DNA of 64,000 nt from Eutypa lata. Its lineage: Eukaryota > Ascomycota > Sordariomycetes > Xylariales > Diatrypaceae. The notes under the pieces were generated by a model. It did no database searches, was not told where the DNA came from, and worked only from the letters and a program-made list of their open reading frames with translations. Positions 1 through 12,507 of this stretch are shown piece after piece. A program made the translations under genes and the position numbers. The first letter of the stretch is position 1. Each line of letters opens with the position of its first letter. The DNA is taken from contig JAKULF010000002.1 of NCBI GenBank assembly GCA_022661535.1, positions 496,001 through 560,000 of the forward strand, read 5' to 3'.

Positions 1-190
1 CTCCCACGTCTCATGGTTACTGTACCCCACGACCGAGGCTGCAACAACAACCCGGGGGCATTACTGAGTGATACTAAACGTTGGACTGAGCTCACAATAG
101 ATAAGTGAAGTATAGTGCTACTGGAAATATGGCCGGGGATTTGCATTTAAGCTCAACGAGCTCCCCAGTCCTAGTCATAGTATCGATGAG

Positions 191-205
191 CCAATCCACT
201 ATACT
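191..205 (+). promoter_or_regulatory. CCAAT box and TATA-like element upstream of the first gene
   Basis: A CCAAT pentamer at 191-195 is followed by a TATACTAAA-like stretch, about 30-45 bases before the ATG at 236. The spacing is short for a fungal promoter, so this is suggestive only. Confidence 0.2.
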
Positions 206-235
206 AAACAATTCCTGTCTCTGAGAACTGCCAAA

Positions 236-2354
236 ATGCCTTCCATTTGTCTTGCTTCGTTGTTGAGCTATGCTCTAAACATCGGGGCGGTGGCTTTATC
301 TGCTTCGTCACCAGAGCTTACAGTTCACACTAGGAACGTTCTTGGATCTTCATCTGACGACCCGGTCGGCGTCCTTGCCAGGGCCTTTTCCAATTTTCGG
401 AATCAGAAAAGGGTATCCAAGCTACAGGATAGCACACAGCTGGAGAAGAGCTGGAATGATGCCACTCTATTTAGCGTGTACGTATTAATCAACTCACCCC
501 ATGTTTTGTTAATGGTTACTTATACATATGATAGGGGTATTGAGGCTGAAGGTGAAAATGTGTCTGGTGATGTCAGTGTCGCGGTCACATGCGTGACATG
601 CTACTTGAAGGGTATGATTGTTTCCTGCTTGGTTTCTTCTAGTCCCTAGCTAAATACGTCTAGGGAATGCTTCTGCGAGTCTGACTATCGATGGCGACTT
701 TAACGCTCTTCAAGCCGTCCAAAATTTGACGGAACAGGTCGCCGATCAAATCGAGAACATTACAGACACAACTTGGGAATGGGCCAAAAACGCTACTGGA
801 GGCATATTCGACAACCTTGCAGACGGTCTAGACTCATCCGACTTCGACCTTCCACCTCTGGACCTTGACTTCAACATCCAGTATCCAGAACTTCCCGAAT
901 GCCACCTCCAGTTCCAATTCGATGGCCTAGAGCTCTATCTTATGCTTAATACCGCGTTGTCCGGCGGGGCAGACTACAAACTTCCTCTATACTCATCCAA
1001 TACATTAGGCGGCTTGTCTCTCGATAGTGAGACGTTCGTCGGCGTGATATTCTCGGTGGATCTCATCTTGAGCATCAGCGCGGAAATGGATTTCACCAGC
1101 GGCATTCACATCAAGATTGAAGATGGAGTGGCGATCGATCTATCTCTCTTCAGCAACGACATATCCAGCATCACCTAGTAAGTCTAATTCGATGACTCAA
1201 GTGCATCCTTCCCTACTAACTGAACGACCCCCCAAAGCAATGGAGGACAATTCGAGTTCCTCCCAGTCACTGTTCTCAGCGCCAGCGGAGAGCTAAAGGC
1301 GGTTCTGCGTCTCGGCATTTACGCCGGCATTGCCGTTGATGATTCGGACTTTTTCGACCTGCCCGGTGCCAACGTGACCGCAGGCCTGCAGGTAGGCGTG
1401 TACGCCGACATCGCGACGTTCAGCACGAACTTCACGGCAGACCCCGGCGCGGAGGGCGACGACGAATGCGCCCTGCAGATGCAGCAGTCCTACGAGTTTG
1501 GCCTCGGCGCCGCGGCGGGCGCCTCCGTTGGCATCGGGAAGTTCACGTGGGGTCCGAGCCCCGAGACGCAGACCCCGATCTTCTACACCACTATTGCCGA
1601 CGTGTGTGCGACTCAGGGGACTTCTACGACGGCCACGACGCCTACCGTCACAGCGTCTCTGACGGCTAGGGCCGACGAGGAACTAGAGACAACAACTCTG
1701 ACAACAGAGGTTACGTACACCGGCATGGTCTGCGAGTCGCCTAGCCTCACCAACTGCCCGGCCTCCCTGCAGAAAACGACAAAGGTGGTAAGCACCAAGA
1801 CGCTGGTTACTGCTGTGCCTTCGGGCTCCACCGCAGCGTTTCCTACTTCGACCCATAGTGTCGTCGCCAGCCCCGTCCCCTTCGGCACCAATGTCAAATC
1901 GGTGGTCGCTACGACCGGAAGCCCCGCGTCCTACGTGCCACCGAAAGAAACAGACGACTCCGACGGATCAGGGAAACCATCCGAGTCAGGAGAAGCTGAA
2001 CCGCTGGGCAAAACCGGGAGAATGGACAACAGGGTCATAATCGGCGTCAGCGTAGGCGTGGGCGTCCCGGTAATCGCTGCGATCGTTGCGGCATTGATGT
2101 ATGTTCACACACCCATTCTATCTCTACTTATGAACGACATCTCATAGTAGTCAACTGGTGGTATTCTACCATTTTTTTTTGAGAAGGTGTGCTAACACAT
2201 ATACCACAACAGCTTCTGCTCGAAACGACGGAGGTACACGGCTGCTCCCCGAGAAGAGCCCGTCTACACCGGGTCGCCGCAGCCCTACCCGGCTGGTGGC
2301 TTCGGCTCTGGAGAACCCAAGGTTTCTGTGGTTACAAGTGTCAGACGCGACTAG
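236..2354 (+). CDS. Secreted single-pass surface protein, Ser/Thr-rich stalk, unknown function
   Basis: Five-exon model: 236-481, 545-611, 664-1177, 1238-2098, 2213-2354 (1830 nt, 609 aa). The junctions keep frame; intron 3 has GTAAGT and an ACTAACTGA branch region, intron 4 a GTATGT donor. Residues 1-24 form a signal peptide. A globular ectodomain of about 400 residues follows, acidic, with several N-glycosylation sequons and few cysteines. Next come a Thr/Ser/Val-rich stalk and one membrane segment near residues 540-563. The short cytosolic tail starts FCSKRRRY and is Pro/Gly-rich. This is the architecture of fungal wall or plasma-membrane sensor-like proteins. I cannot name the ectodomain family with certainty. 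The first donor could instead lie at 476; the strong-looking GTACGT at 478 breaks the frame. Confidence 0.75.
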
Positions 2355-5120
2355 ATTTATGGTACTGTGGGGGTTGTGTTCGAGGTATACCGGTAGTTGT
2401 TGAAGATGATTGCTATGAGTTATGATATGTTTTGTTAATTCCATACGGCGTCTGTATTTATGGGTTGGGTAATGGCGCAGGCACTGTAAAGGTAGGATTC
2501 TCCTTGTCATTGATACCACATTTTATAGTTTCTTATCGAAGAGTTCAAATATGCCAATAGACTTTGTTTGCATGTGAAATTATTATCTTACCTTAAATAC
2601 CTAGTAATAACGGTCTAAGACCATGGATCAAGCTTGCTTTGCGTGGTCTAAATGCCCTTTCTGTTGCCGACCGCAGTCATGCTACTCTAGTGTCTTAACA
2701 AAGTAGGATACATGAAACTATCCATCTAGTTAAAAGCATCCCTCAGTGCGATGCTATCTTTCTGTAATCTTAACTTACTCCAGAGTCCTGGTGTAAAGCC
2801 TCTACTACTTGCCTTGGTTTCAGTTGTCTGGCGAGCTCTCGTCCTTTTGCCACGAGGTAAAGAAATGTCACTAGCCGGAGCACTTCGAGTTGAAAACGAG
2901 CTCGTCCTCAAAGTCAGTTGAAGACAGAACTAGAGATTAGTCCAAAGCACCTCCTATTACAAACATACATAGTCGAGACACTGCAGCGTAGACCTAATTA
3001 CATCCTAGACAGATAATCTGTACTAACCCCCAGTACCCCTCAAAGGTCTCCTGATTACTTCCTATGAATATCCCGGATCCTCTAATCTACATATATCTAT
3101 GTATACCGTACATGAAAGCCCTTATACTTCATATAGCTTGCTAAATTGAGTTTTTTCCCCTAGGAAAGTACAGGCTGCGTCTGGTATCAAGTAGGCTCTC
3201 TCCCAGTGGCTTGTTAACCTGTCCCTTATAACTTTGTCAATCGGTACCAGAAAGAGAAGAAAACAAAGATGCAAGTACCTCCAATGGTTTCATTAACAAG
3301 CCGCCGTATATGGTTTGACCGCTTCGATAACAAGGAAGCCATCGGTGTTGAAGTATTATCTCGTCTTCCAAGACCATACTATTTATTACCTGACAGCCTG
3401 ATTTATCCGGAATTGGTGTGGACTTGTACTGTTTTCGAACAAGAATGCTAAGGGGTAACATGTGATTATAAATTTGAGACTGAGGTATCACAATCAACAT
3501 ATAAGACATGAACGAGTCTAGGTTTACTAATCCTAATTGCTTGAAATTGGAGTGGCGTATTTAGTGCTCAGTTGCTGCTCGGTGGTCTCCGAGATACTCA
3601 TTGCTAAGCACGGTCGACGGAAAGAAGAAAGATGAATGAAAAACATGGATAACTATAACTAGAATAATTACTTAGATCGCTTCTTATATAGCTAGCTAGG
3701 TCGTCAAAGAAACACTCTATTTTAATTGCATTTTCTTCTTCATTAATTCCGAGTCTCATGCGCAGTGCTCACGTTAATTGACGCATCACGGCGAACAAGG
3801 GATAAGACCTTTATCCGGTCGGCACTCGGGCTAGGATGGACACTTGTTTGACCGGATGGCCAACCCGGTCTTAAGAACCGACGTTTTTCGGAACGGGCCG
3901 GCACTTATATAATGTTGCGAGGAGCATCGGTTTCACCCTTTTCTTTTTGAACTTTCCTTTTTCTTTTGAATAAGGTATGAAAATGAAGTCATTTAGTTGC
4001 GTGATGTATGTCTTACATGGATATAATTAGAGCTTGAGGAAGCCCCCTTTTCCTTGCTTCGCTTCTTATTCGGCTAATCTTTGGGACCCCTATTGGCTAC
4101 CTACCTCGATACCTTTACACGTGTAATACGTTTTTTTTGGTCATCAAACGATGCAGGTGCATGTGGCTGGCTGCATGCAAGCTGCAGGTCGAAGCGCTCA
4201 CCCCCCATCATATCATCATATCATATTAGCGCATCATTCAAATGACGGGCAGCTCTTCGTTGATACGCGTATGCGTGTCAACCGTGCTTGGAAGCTATGG
4301 TCATTAATACCTGAATTATTAAGAAATTGGTAGGATTGGGCGGCTAAGGATAGAGGATAGAAGGACATGTTCCAATCTGATGGCGAGAAATGATAACGAA
4401 TTCGCAAACTCCGGATTTTAAAGGGGAGCACGGGTAGCACGGACCGCATCCAACGGACGAATACCCTAAAGGCCCCATCCATCCGAATATGGAAGGCATA
4501 TGGAAGAATCAAGGCCCACTGCTCTTCTAGAAAGGGAATAGACCTTCAAGATACATATAACTATGATATCTTACTGTTCCGTCATCAGATCGTGCAGTAA
4601 GGTCCACTCCGCTAGGTATGCAGGTATGTTTTATTGAAACAATGATAAAGAAGACTTTCATTATTTCTTTTCTTGATTAAACCATTCCCTGGTACGAACA
4701 CATACATGTAGTTAGTGATAGGAAATGCCGTTGAAGATCTAACTATTGATACCGAGCTTTGCTTCTCTTGATGCATGGTGGCGGCAGAGGAGAACGGCAT
4801 AAGAAGCCACGTTCTATTCGGCAAAGGTTGAAAGCAGGGTCCACACTAATGGTGTCTTGGTGTTACATACATATTAAGTACCCAAGAAGTAAGTACTACG
4901 AAGTACATATAACTATAGAGAATTGTTCTTTGCTTCGATACTTCGTATATATCTACCTAGGTACTTATGTATCTAGAGATATACTCAGGCATTTCCCTGT
5001 CTATGTGAACTTGGGCTAGCTGGCTAGATGATTTTATTTGTTAAGCTTTTAAAGTGCGTTCTGAGAAGCAAGGACTGACCCTGGTGGCACTGTGTACTGC
5101 TCACATCTCACAATCTCAAT

Positions 5121-5169
5121 TGCATGCATGCGTGTATGTATATATGTACATACACACACACATACACAC
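5121..5169. repeat. Alternating purine-pyrimidine microsatellite (TGCA, TATG, CACA blocks)
   Basis: About 50 bases of almost purely alternating purine/pyrimidine: TGCATGCATGCG, then GTATGTATATATG, then a CACACA block. It is a simple repeat with potential to adopt Z-DNA or a cruciform. Confidence 0.7.
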
Positions 5170-5730
5170 TGTTAAGGAAACATTACTGCATCTGGGCTAG
5201 ATCGCCCTGAGTAGCTTACCTAAAATGCTGTTTTTACTCCATTTTATCTTCTCCTTTTGAATAAGCAAACCAAGTAAACCAGGGGCGACAGTAATAAGAC
5301 GTACCTGCTAAGATCAACATCGTTGCTGGACCTGGACTTGCCTGCACTTTGTCCCTGTCCCTTCTCTTCCCTTTGGTCAATGGGATGACGGGATATGATT
5401 AACTAAAAGTACATTTCATGTATCTGTAGGTAGATGTTGAGACTTTCTCATTTTATTATCATTCATTCCTGAATCTAGTTTATACCATTGTCGGATTTTC
5501 TTTTGAATTCGTTCTTGACCTTGTAAAAGCCATAATTAAGTACGAACGAAGTATTACGGTTACATTCGATATTTTCTCATCTCCCGTTCTCATTCCTATT
5601 CGCATCGCATTCTCTTCCCCTCATCGCACGTTTGAAACAACAGCAGCGAATAAACACGATCATTCTTCTACATCTTCCCGGTGGAGAGATACATAATACA
5701 CATCTAATTATCAACCAACCACCACAGGAG

Positions 5731-5865
5731 CTCGATTCGATTCGATTCGATTGATTGGGCGCGTCGTCGGAGTTTCAGATACTCGCCAGCACATAACTTA
5801 TGCATAGTTCTAAAGTCGATGGTCAATTGGGCTGGGTTGGACAGGACAGGACAGGATAGGATAGG
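5731..5865 (+). repeat. Two pentanucleotide tandem tracts in the ARF-GEF leader
   Basis: Positions 5731-5756 repeat TTCGA/GATTC units about four times. Positions 5839-5865 repeat GGACA and then GGATA units. Both lie 130-270 bases upstream of the start codon at 5998, probably in the 5' UTR or core promoter. Confidence 0.6.
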
Positions 5866-5997
5866 AAAAGGGTAGGGTAGGACGAGATCTACCGATCAAA
5901 CCGGGTCCAGCGCATTGCCGACAAAAAAGACGACTCGATAGATGTGGTTGATGAATTTGGTCACCAATAAGAACGACAACAATATTATCAAACTGCC

Positions 5998-8900
5998 ATG
6001 TTTTCGTCTCCCCCTGAACTTCCCCAGAAAAGCTCCAAGAGACGACCCGAACTCAGCATTAATGTGAACACACCAAGCAGCCAGTTCGCCACGGCAGCCA
6101 CGCCGACGACAATACCGTCAAGTTCAAGAAGTAAACCGCCAGTATCGGCTCGCATGCATAGGCTTCCAGCCCCAAGCCCCAGCACACAGGATTTTGAAGA
6201 TTCTTTTTTAGACGATGGTGCCCGCATGTCCATTCTTGACCCCGACGATACATTACTAAACAAAGAGAACGAACCGATGTATCCCAGAAATGTCAACCGG
6301 AATACCAGAGACTCGCACGATCTCTCGTTTCCCGCTCGTCAGATCACCCGCGATTCCCTCGTGACAAATATGTTGTCTTCTCTCGACAAGTTCTCTCTCG
6401 GACAGATTAACACTCCCATGGGACCCATGTTCGAAGACGATGACAATTACGCTTCTCCAACGAGGGCTGACGACTATTCAAGGTCCATGTCGTTTAACGC
6501 GAACCCCCCACCGACGGCACGGAATCGCAAGAACAACTCGAGTCATATGCCCAATCACGGGTACAGCTATAGCTCGGACCTCGAAGGCACAGATGAAGCC
6601 TCCAGCCGAGTATCGAGCCAGTTCTCTCGAGGGCGGCGCAGTAATAGCAGCTCGGGATTTCAATCGAGTCTAGCAAGGCTTAGCAGTTTAAGAGAAAGAA
6701 GCCGTAGCGGCCACCCAAGACAACCATTACATTCTAGAGGGGGAAAGACCAGTAAGAGCAGCAGCTCAAATAGTATTGATGGCGGTTATGCACAGGTCTT
6801 GACAACGCAGCGGTGGGTCCATGGCATCGGTGGACGCTCATCAAGTTTCGATTATGGAACGCGGCCCGCTCTGAACTCGCCCGCGTCAACCAGTGGGCCA
6901 TGGAATGCAGAATACACCAACAACTTTACACCCGATGATTATGAGGCAGCACCGACCCCGACCATCCCTGTCGGCCCCCGCCGGTCAACTATGACATCTT
7001 CTTCGGCCGCCATCGCCTCCCAGCTTCCCCCATCTCCTGCCTTACCGACGATGGATCCCGAAATCACCCCAGCCGAAAGGAAAAGAAGCACACAATCACG
7101 AAGTGGTGCGCGCTCGAGGAGCGGAGCTAGTGTGAAATCATCAGCACAACCCAATTTCAGTCGTTCTCACGATATGCCACCAGTACCTCCCATAGAACTA
7201 GATTCTGCCCCAGCGCCACATGTCGGCTATGGGAAAACAAAGGAAGCTGTGCAACCGGCGCCACCCCCGACTTCACAGCCCAAGGAGCGCCCAGGATTCT
7301 TCAGAAGAGTATTTGGGGGTGCATCTCGAAACACTACTTCGAGCCCTACACAACCCGCCCCTGTTGCTCCTGAGGCTCCTGAACATACAGGAAGCAAGGC
7401 GCAAGTTGCCGAGTCTCCCTCAGCTCCGCCTTCCAGAGATTCGCAACATCCTCCTCGTGTGATCCAGAAAAAATCTTCTTTCTTCAGAAGACGGAAGAAG
7501 TCCTTTACCGAACCACCACTCCCCGCCCCGCCTCTCCCGGCGCCACCGATAGATATTATTCCCACCGTGGAGTCGTCGGTATCGAAGCTAGAACCAAGTC
7601 CTGTTAGTAGCTTGCGCGAGATAATGACTCCTTATCTCAAGGAAAACTTCGATGCGCCGTCTCAATCTCTGGCGCCACAGAGCGATGTTATGTCGCCGGG
7701 ATACATTAGTGAGAACGAAGAAGCGAAGCGTAGGGTGCGAGGGTTTTCCCCAGACTATGAGCCTAGCCCTCAAGCTACGATTCGGACCGTTAAATCACAA
7801 TCTGCGCTCAATACACGATCATCCACCGGCTCCTTTACTCGGTGGCAGGGTCATGCAGACACCCCGTCTCGACAACCACCAGAAGTGCCGAGTAAGAAGC
7901 CCTCAAAATCAAAGGCACCCGATGAAACGTTCTTTCATGATAGCAGTGACGAAGGGGATAAGCCGCAGGAAGTGTATCAAAGACGATCGTCTCGCCAACA
8001 CAGTGGGAAATCTTCTCCCGCAACTGGTGGCTCTAGGGACAATCTGAGGGCCTCAGTTATTCGTGAAGAGCAGGCGACTCCAACAGGACGCTCCCCTCGC
8101 TCATCGAAGTTATTACTTCAGTCAAACTCTAACTCGGACCTTGACAAGCTTCGGTCTACTCTAGCTGTTCCTTCCGAAGGCTCACAAGGTTCTGGAAGAC
8201 GTTCTATGTCTTCAGATTCGCGCCTCAGGTCAGCCGCCAGCCTACCCAGTGTCAGGGTGGATAATGCAGATGCTCGGTCTAAGTTTACCGGATCACCTTT
8301 CGACGAGCCTGATGTTACCGTTGGAGAGCCAACGCGGGATGATCGACAGAAGGCAAAAGGCATTTTTGATGGAAACGAGGACTTTATTCAAAAGGAGAAA
8401 GCCGCTGCATGGATGGGTGAAGAGGGTCTTGTGCGACAGCGGACCTTACGGGCCTATATGGATCTCTACGATTTTGCGAACCACAGCGTGTTAAGCAGCT
8501 TACGACAGATCTGCAACCGTTTAGTCCTCAAGGCCGAGACTCAGCAGGTTGACCGAATACTGGTGGCATTCTCGAAGCGTTGGTGTGAATGCAACTCCAA
8601 TCACGGCTTCAAGACGATGGGTTTGTAAATTGACGAAATCTACTTTGAACAACTAGCTAACACAAGACAGATGTGATTCATACGATGTGTTACTCTATCA
8701 TGCTTCTCAACACCGATCTTCACATGGCAGACATCGATCAGAAGATGACTCGAAGCCAATTCGTGAAGAATACGATGTCCACCATCAAACAGGCGGCAAT
8801 CGACTCAGCCCCTGACGCCTTCGAGCACTCTACTATTCCCTATGGCAAGACAGATTTGCTCACCCCCACAGACTCCGACAACCGCATGTCTGGTGGTCAG

Positions 8901-10667
8901 GAACAAGAGCATCGAATTAATTGGAGATCCTCTTTCAAGCCATTACCGAGGTCAGAATCTGCGCAAGGGAATTACTTGGATGGAAATACAGCAGATACAT
9001 GTGGCCCTCTTGTGAAGTCGCCATTTGAAGGCACTATGAGAGCCTGGGAGTCCCAAATTGAGATTGTCCTGAAGGACATTTATGTTTCAATTCGCGATGA
9101 ACGATTACCACTATTCGGTGCAGAGGCAATTCCGCCACCACAGCCTCAACCAGGTGGTTTATCCGTCATGAACATGTTGAAACGTAGCCCAAGTGTTCTG
9201 AGCAAAGCACCTTCTGAGAGTCAGATTTCCACTCGCGGAAGGATGAATGAGGCCAACCGAAACAATACAGGAAGGTGGTCCTCTAAAAGCAGATCGCGAC
9301 CTAGATTAGGCACTGGGTTTTCATCGAGTCGCACTAGCTTTGAGGACGGAAACTCAATTTGGAGCCCAGCCGGATCCTCCTCGGCCACTTGGAGCCGTTA
9401 CTCCTTGGGTAGGACTCAGACTTCAATGTCGATGGACTCGTTTGGCTCTGGATATCCCGGTGGAGACTACCAGCAGTCGATTGGTTTCGCCAATGCTTTG
9501 AGCCAGGCCATCATTCGTGAAGACCTTCCGCCTGCTACGAGCGGTCAGTCGATCATGAGTGAAGAATTTCCTAGCGCTCAGCTTCTGGACGATGAATCTC
9601 TTGAACTAGCGGGCTCGCCATGGATGAAAGAAGGAATAGTCATACATAAGCACCACCTAGACGGCGTAGACAGAAAGGCTAAGGATCGTAACTGGGCTGA
9701 GGTTTTTGCTGTTGTCCAGAAGGGCACCATGAGTCTCTTCTCCTTCTCCACGAAATCTATGCGCCACAAAGCCCGCCACGGGCGTAAGCAGGCCGTCGGT
9801 CCTGGGGCTGTTGTTGGTGGTGGAAATTGGCAGGACAATGCCACAAGCGTTGGCACTTTCTCCCTTCGTCAGACCCTTGCGTCAGCTCTTCCTCCTCCAG
9901 GATACTCTCGTACCCGCTCACATGTCTGGGCCTTGAGCTTGCCTACTGGCGCTGTACACCTCTTCCAAGTTGGTACGCCAGAGATCAGCAAGGAATTTGT
10001 CCTTACTGTCAATTATTGGAGCTCGCGCTTGAGCACCCACCCACTCATCGGTGGTGTCAGTAACATTGAGTATGGATGGAGCGATGCTGTGATCAACAGT
10101 GCCTTGATTGCTTCTGTAAGTGAGTCCCCCCAGCAGCCTCCACGACCTGGAAGCGCTGCAGCGGGCCGCTCTAGCATGCACAGCCGCCAAGGCAGCCGAC
10201 AGAGCAGCCTGCGGTCCTCGTTTGATGTCGGCAGTAACAACAACCGGGCCAAGCTACCGGGCGATAAGGTCACCATTGCCGAGTGGAAGCCGCCCACGCA
10301 GTCGATGCGGCCCAGCAACTGCTCCGAGTCGGAGCAGCTGGACACGCTGCTGAACTACGTGCGGTCGATCGAGGACGACCTGCAGCGGCACAACCAGCTC
10401 CGGTCCCCGATGCTGCTGGCCTTCACGCCGCGGGGCCACAACGCCGCGAAGGCCATGGCGAACTGGGAGCGGAAGAGCAGCCACCTCCTGCGCGAGATCG
10501 TCAAGTTCCGGACCTACGTCGACTCCCTCCAGCACGCCGAGGCCAGGAGGGCCGAGATCTACACCGAGCGGGACAATGCGCAGCGCGCCGCGCGCGGCGA
10601 GGACCTGAGCGATGAAGAAGAGAGCCTGGCGGAGTGCGAGGGTGATATTACGATTAAGCCTGAGTAA
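5998..10667 (+). CDS. Sec7-domain ARF guanine nucleotide exchange factor with PH domain (Syt1/Sec74-like)
   Basis: Two exons, 5998-8620 and 8671-10667, give 1539 aa. The 50-bp intron splits the Sec7 domain exactly where the conserved FKTMDVIHT segment must be restored. Residues 1 to about 790 are Ser/Pro/Arg-rich and look disordered. The Sec7 domain spans roughly 790-915. The motif AETQQVDR carries the catalytic glutamate finger (E847), and LNTDLH lies in the second conserved Sec7 motif. A PH domain lies at about 1191-1327, followed by a predicted helical region. The family promotes GDP release from ARF GTPases on Golgi, endosome or plasma membranes. The long disordered N-terminus and the Sec7-PH order fit S. 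cerevisiae Syt1 and S. pombe Sec74 better than Gea or Sec7 itself; Yel1 is an alternative. High GC near the 3' end. Confidence 0.9.
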
Positions 10668-12507
10668 GGGGTTCTTTTTACAATAGAAGCTGTTACTTGG
10701 CTAGGCTATCTACCTCTAAGTACCTACCTACCTACCTGAAATATTATATAGCTATTATGGAGGAAGGAGAAGGTCGATGAAGTGAAGGGTTCATGTTACC
10801 ATTATGGCAGCTTTTTTAATGAATTAGCTCTCACTCACATTGTCAGAAAGGACGACAGTTGCTTGGATCGGATTGGTGTGTTCATTTGTTTTTGTTTCGT
10901 TTTTGTTTTTTTGTGTGTGTTCTTTCTTGAACATTGCTTGGTTGGTGCTTTGCGATGAGAGTAAAGGGGTCAATACACATAAGCGTTTCTTCGTTGTTAA
11001 GCTCTTTTTGTCAAGGGAGGAAGGGGGAAGAGGGAAGAGGAAGGGAGACGTAGAGGGAGAGGGAGAGGGAGAGGCAGAGAGGATGGGCACTGGGAAGGAA
11101 TTGTTTGCTTATGATACCCCCATATCGGGTTTGCTTTGTTGTCACCGTCGTTGTTGTCGTTCTAGGTAATGAAATCATCCTTGCATGTACATATATATAC
11201 ACAAGCTTGCACACACATACAATCATATTTAACTATGCACACATATGCACAGTTGTGTAAGGCAGTGAATGGTGAATATGATACTCATGGGATATTTACA
11301 TGTTAATTAATGGGAACATGTTAATTAATAGGAGAGTCTTCTTGTCACGATTGTTAGCTGCTGAGTGGACGAGCCTGCATATTCGTTTCAGCTTAGTCTA
11401 GTCGACGACTTGTCTAGCAATGTGGAGTGGTTTTTCTTTGCAACCTTATAGACTATTGAATATACTGCTTTGCATCTCGACGCTGCCGACTGTCATTCTA
11501 GATCTTCGACTAGGTCGGAAACTCTATTCCTAAGTAGAGAATGCCCTGCTGCCGGTAATTAGTTTCTCTGAATCAGACGTAGTGGTGGCAAAAGCAGTAC
11601 GAAGCAACACTGCTATTGCTGGTGATACCCTAAGACCCATTCGGCCGGATTGTCTTCTGCTTTCCGTTTAGGGACTCTTTTGCTTTCAAAATACCTGAAA
11701 GGTCTTAAAGTATCTAGACTAATGTCGCCGGAGTATATAGTTTCCCCGTAGCTACAGTTAGAAAGGGCAACCAGTTGAACATTTAAAACAATTGGGATGA
11801 TGGCTGGTGAATTGTATATAGCATCGCTTGTTCGTGATTTGTTAATTTCCGCAGAAGCATACAAATGGATCATGCTGTTTGGCTACCTACTTAGTTTGGA
11901 TATGCACGTCTTTACGTCCATAGGCAGCATATTGAATGTACACTGGTTTATTGAAGTATATAGTTCATGTCTATTTATACAATAGGAACGCGAAGTAACA
12001 TATAAAGATAGGTACTTACCTAAAGAGAGAGGAACAAATGGACATATATGACAGAGAACTACTAAGCCTCAAAGTGTAGCTACTATATAAATTACGCCTG
12101 GCGATCTCAGGTACGCTGTGCACTTCTTATCTGGCAGTAAAAGGTTAATTTTAAATTATTCATTCACTTTCCCTTATCAGCCTGGTGTTTCCTATTGTTG
12201 GGCAATTACTGCCCGAGGTGGCAGTTACCGCACCTACAAGGTACCTATTAAATAAAAACTTATCTCCCAAACCTATTTATCTGGTCATGAATTTCACATC
12301 GTTGTCACCCAGCTTTTCCCAATTCTAATCCCCTGCAACACCAACAAAACTCTTTATTAAGCCAATACAACTCGCCCGGAGTCGGCTAGTCTAAAGAGTC
12401 AATATTAGAATTTATCAACCTACATAGCGACGAGTTCAAGGACGTAAGGTAGCCACCGCGTTACTAACCTACCTAAAACACAACAATTCACGAGAAGTAT
12501 CGCGACC
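10668..12507. other. Intergenic region, 3' UTR and promoter, no supported gene
   Basis: It starts with a TACCTACCTACC repeat in the likely 3' UTR of the ARF-GEF gene and includes a polypurine tract near 11.0 kb. Open frames here are short and of low complexity. The last few hundred bases are the probable promoter of the F-box gene. Confidence 0.6.
11013..11083 (+). repeat. Polypurine tract with GGGAGA tandem repeats
   Basis: About 70 bases of nearly uninterrupted A/G. The first part is irregular GGGAAGAGG; the second part, from about 11053, is a GGGAGA array. Only three or four pyrimidines interrupt it. Confidence 0.75.

Larger units (their letters stand above)
2355..5997. other. Long intergenic region, no supported gene
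   Basis: Only short open frames without family signatures are present. The region is AT-rich, with a CA/TG microsatellite near 5.1 kb. A pyrimidine-rich stretch around 5573-5627 and short tandem repeats at 5.73-5.87 kb probably belong to the promoter and 5' leader of the ARF-GEF gene at 5998. Confidence 0.6.

Noticed and set aside
478..544. GTACGT donor at 478 for the first intron of the surface-protein gene
   Set aside because: It is the best-looking donor by consensus, but joining it to the acceptor at 544 puts a stop in exon 2. The GT at 482 (or 476) keeps the frame.
10840..11169. 109-codon plus-strand frame downstream of the ARF-GEF
   Set aside because: It runs through the polypurine tract and a poly-T/G stretch. 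The predicted protein is low-complexity and has no homologue-like pattern.
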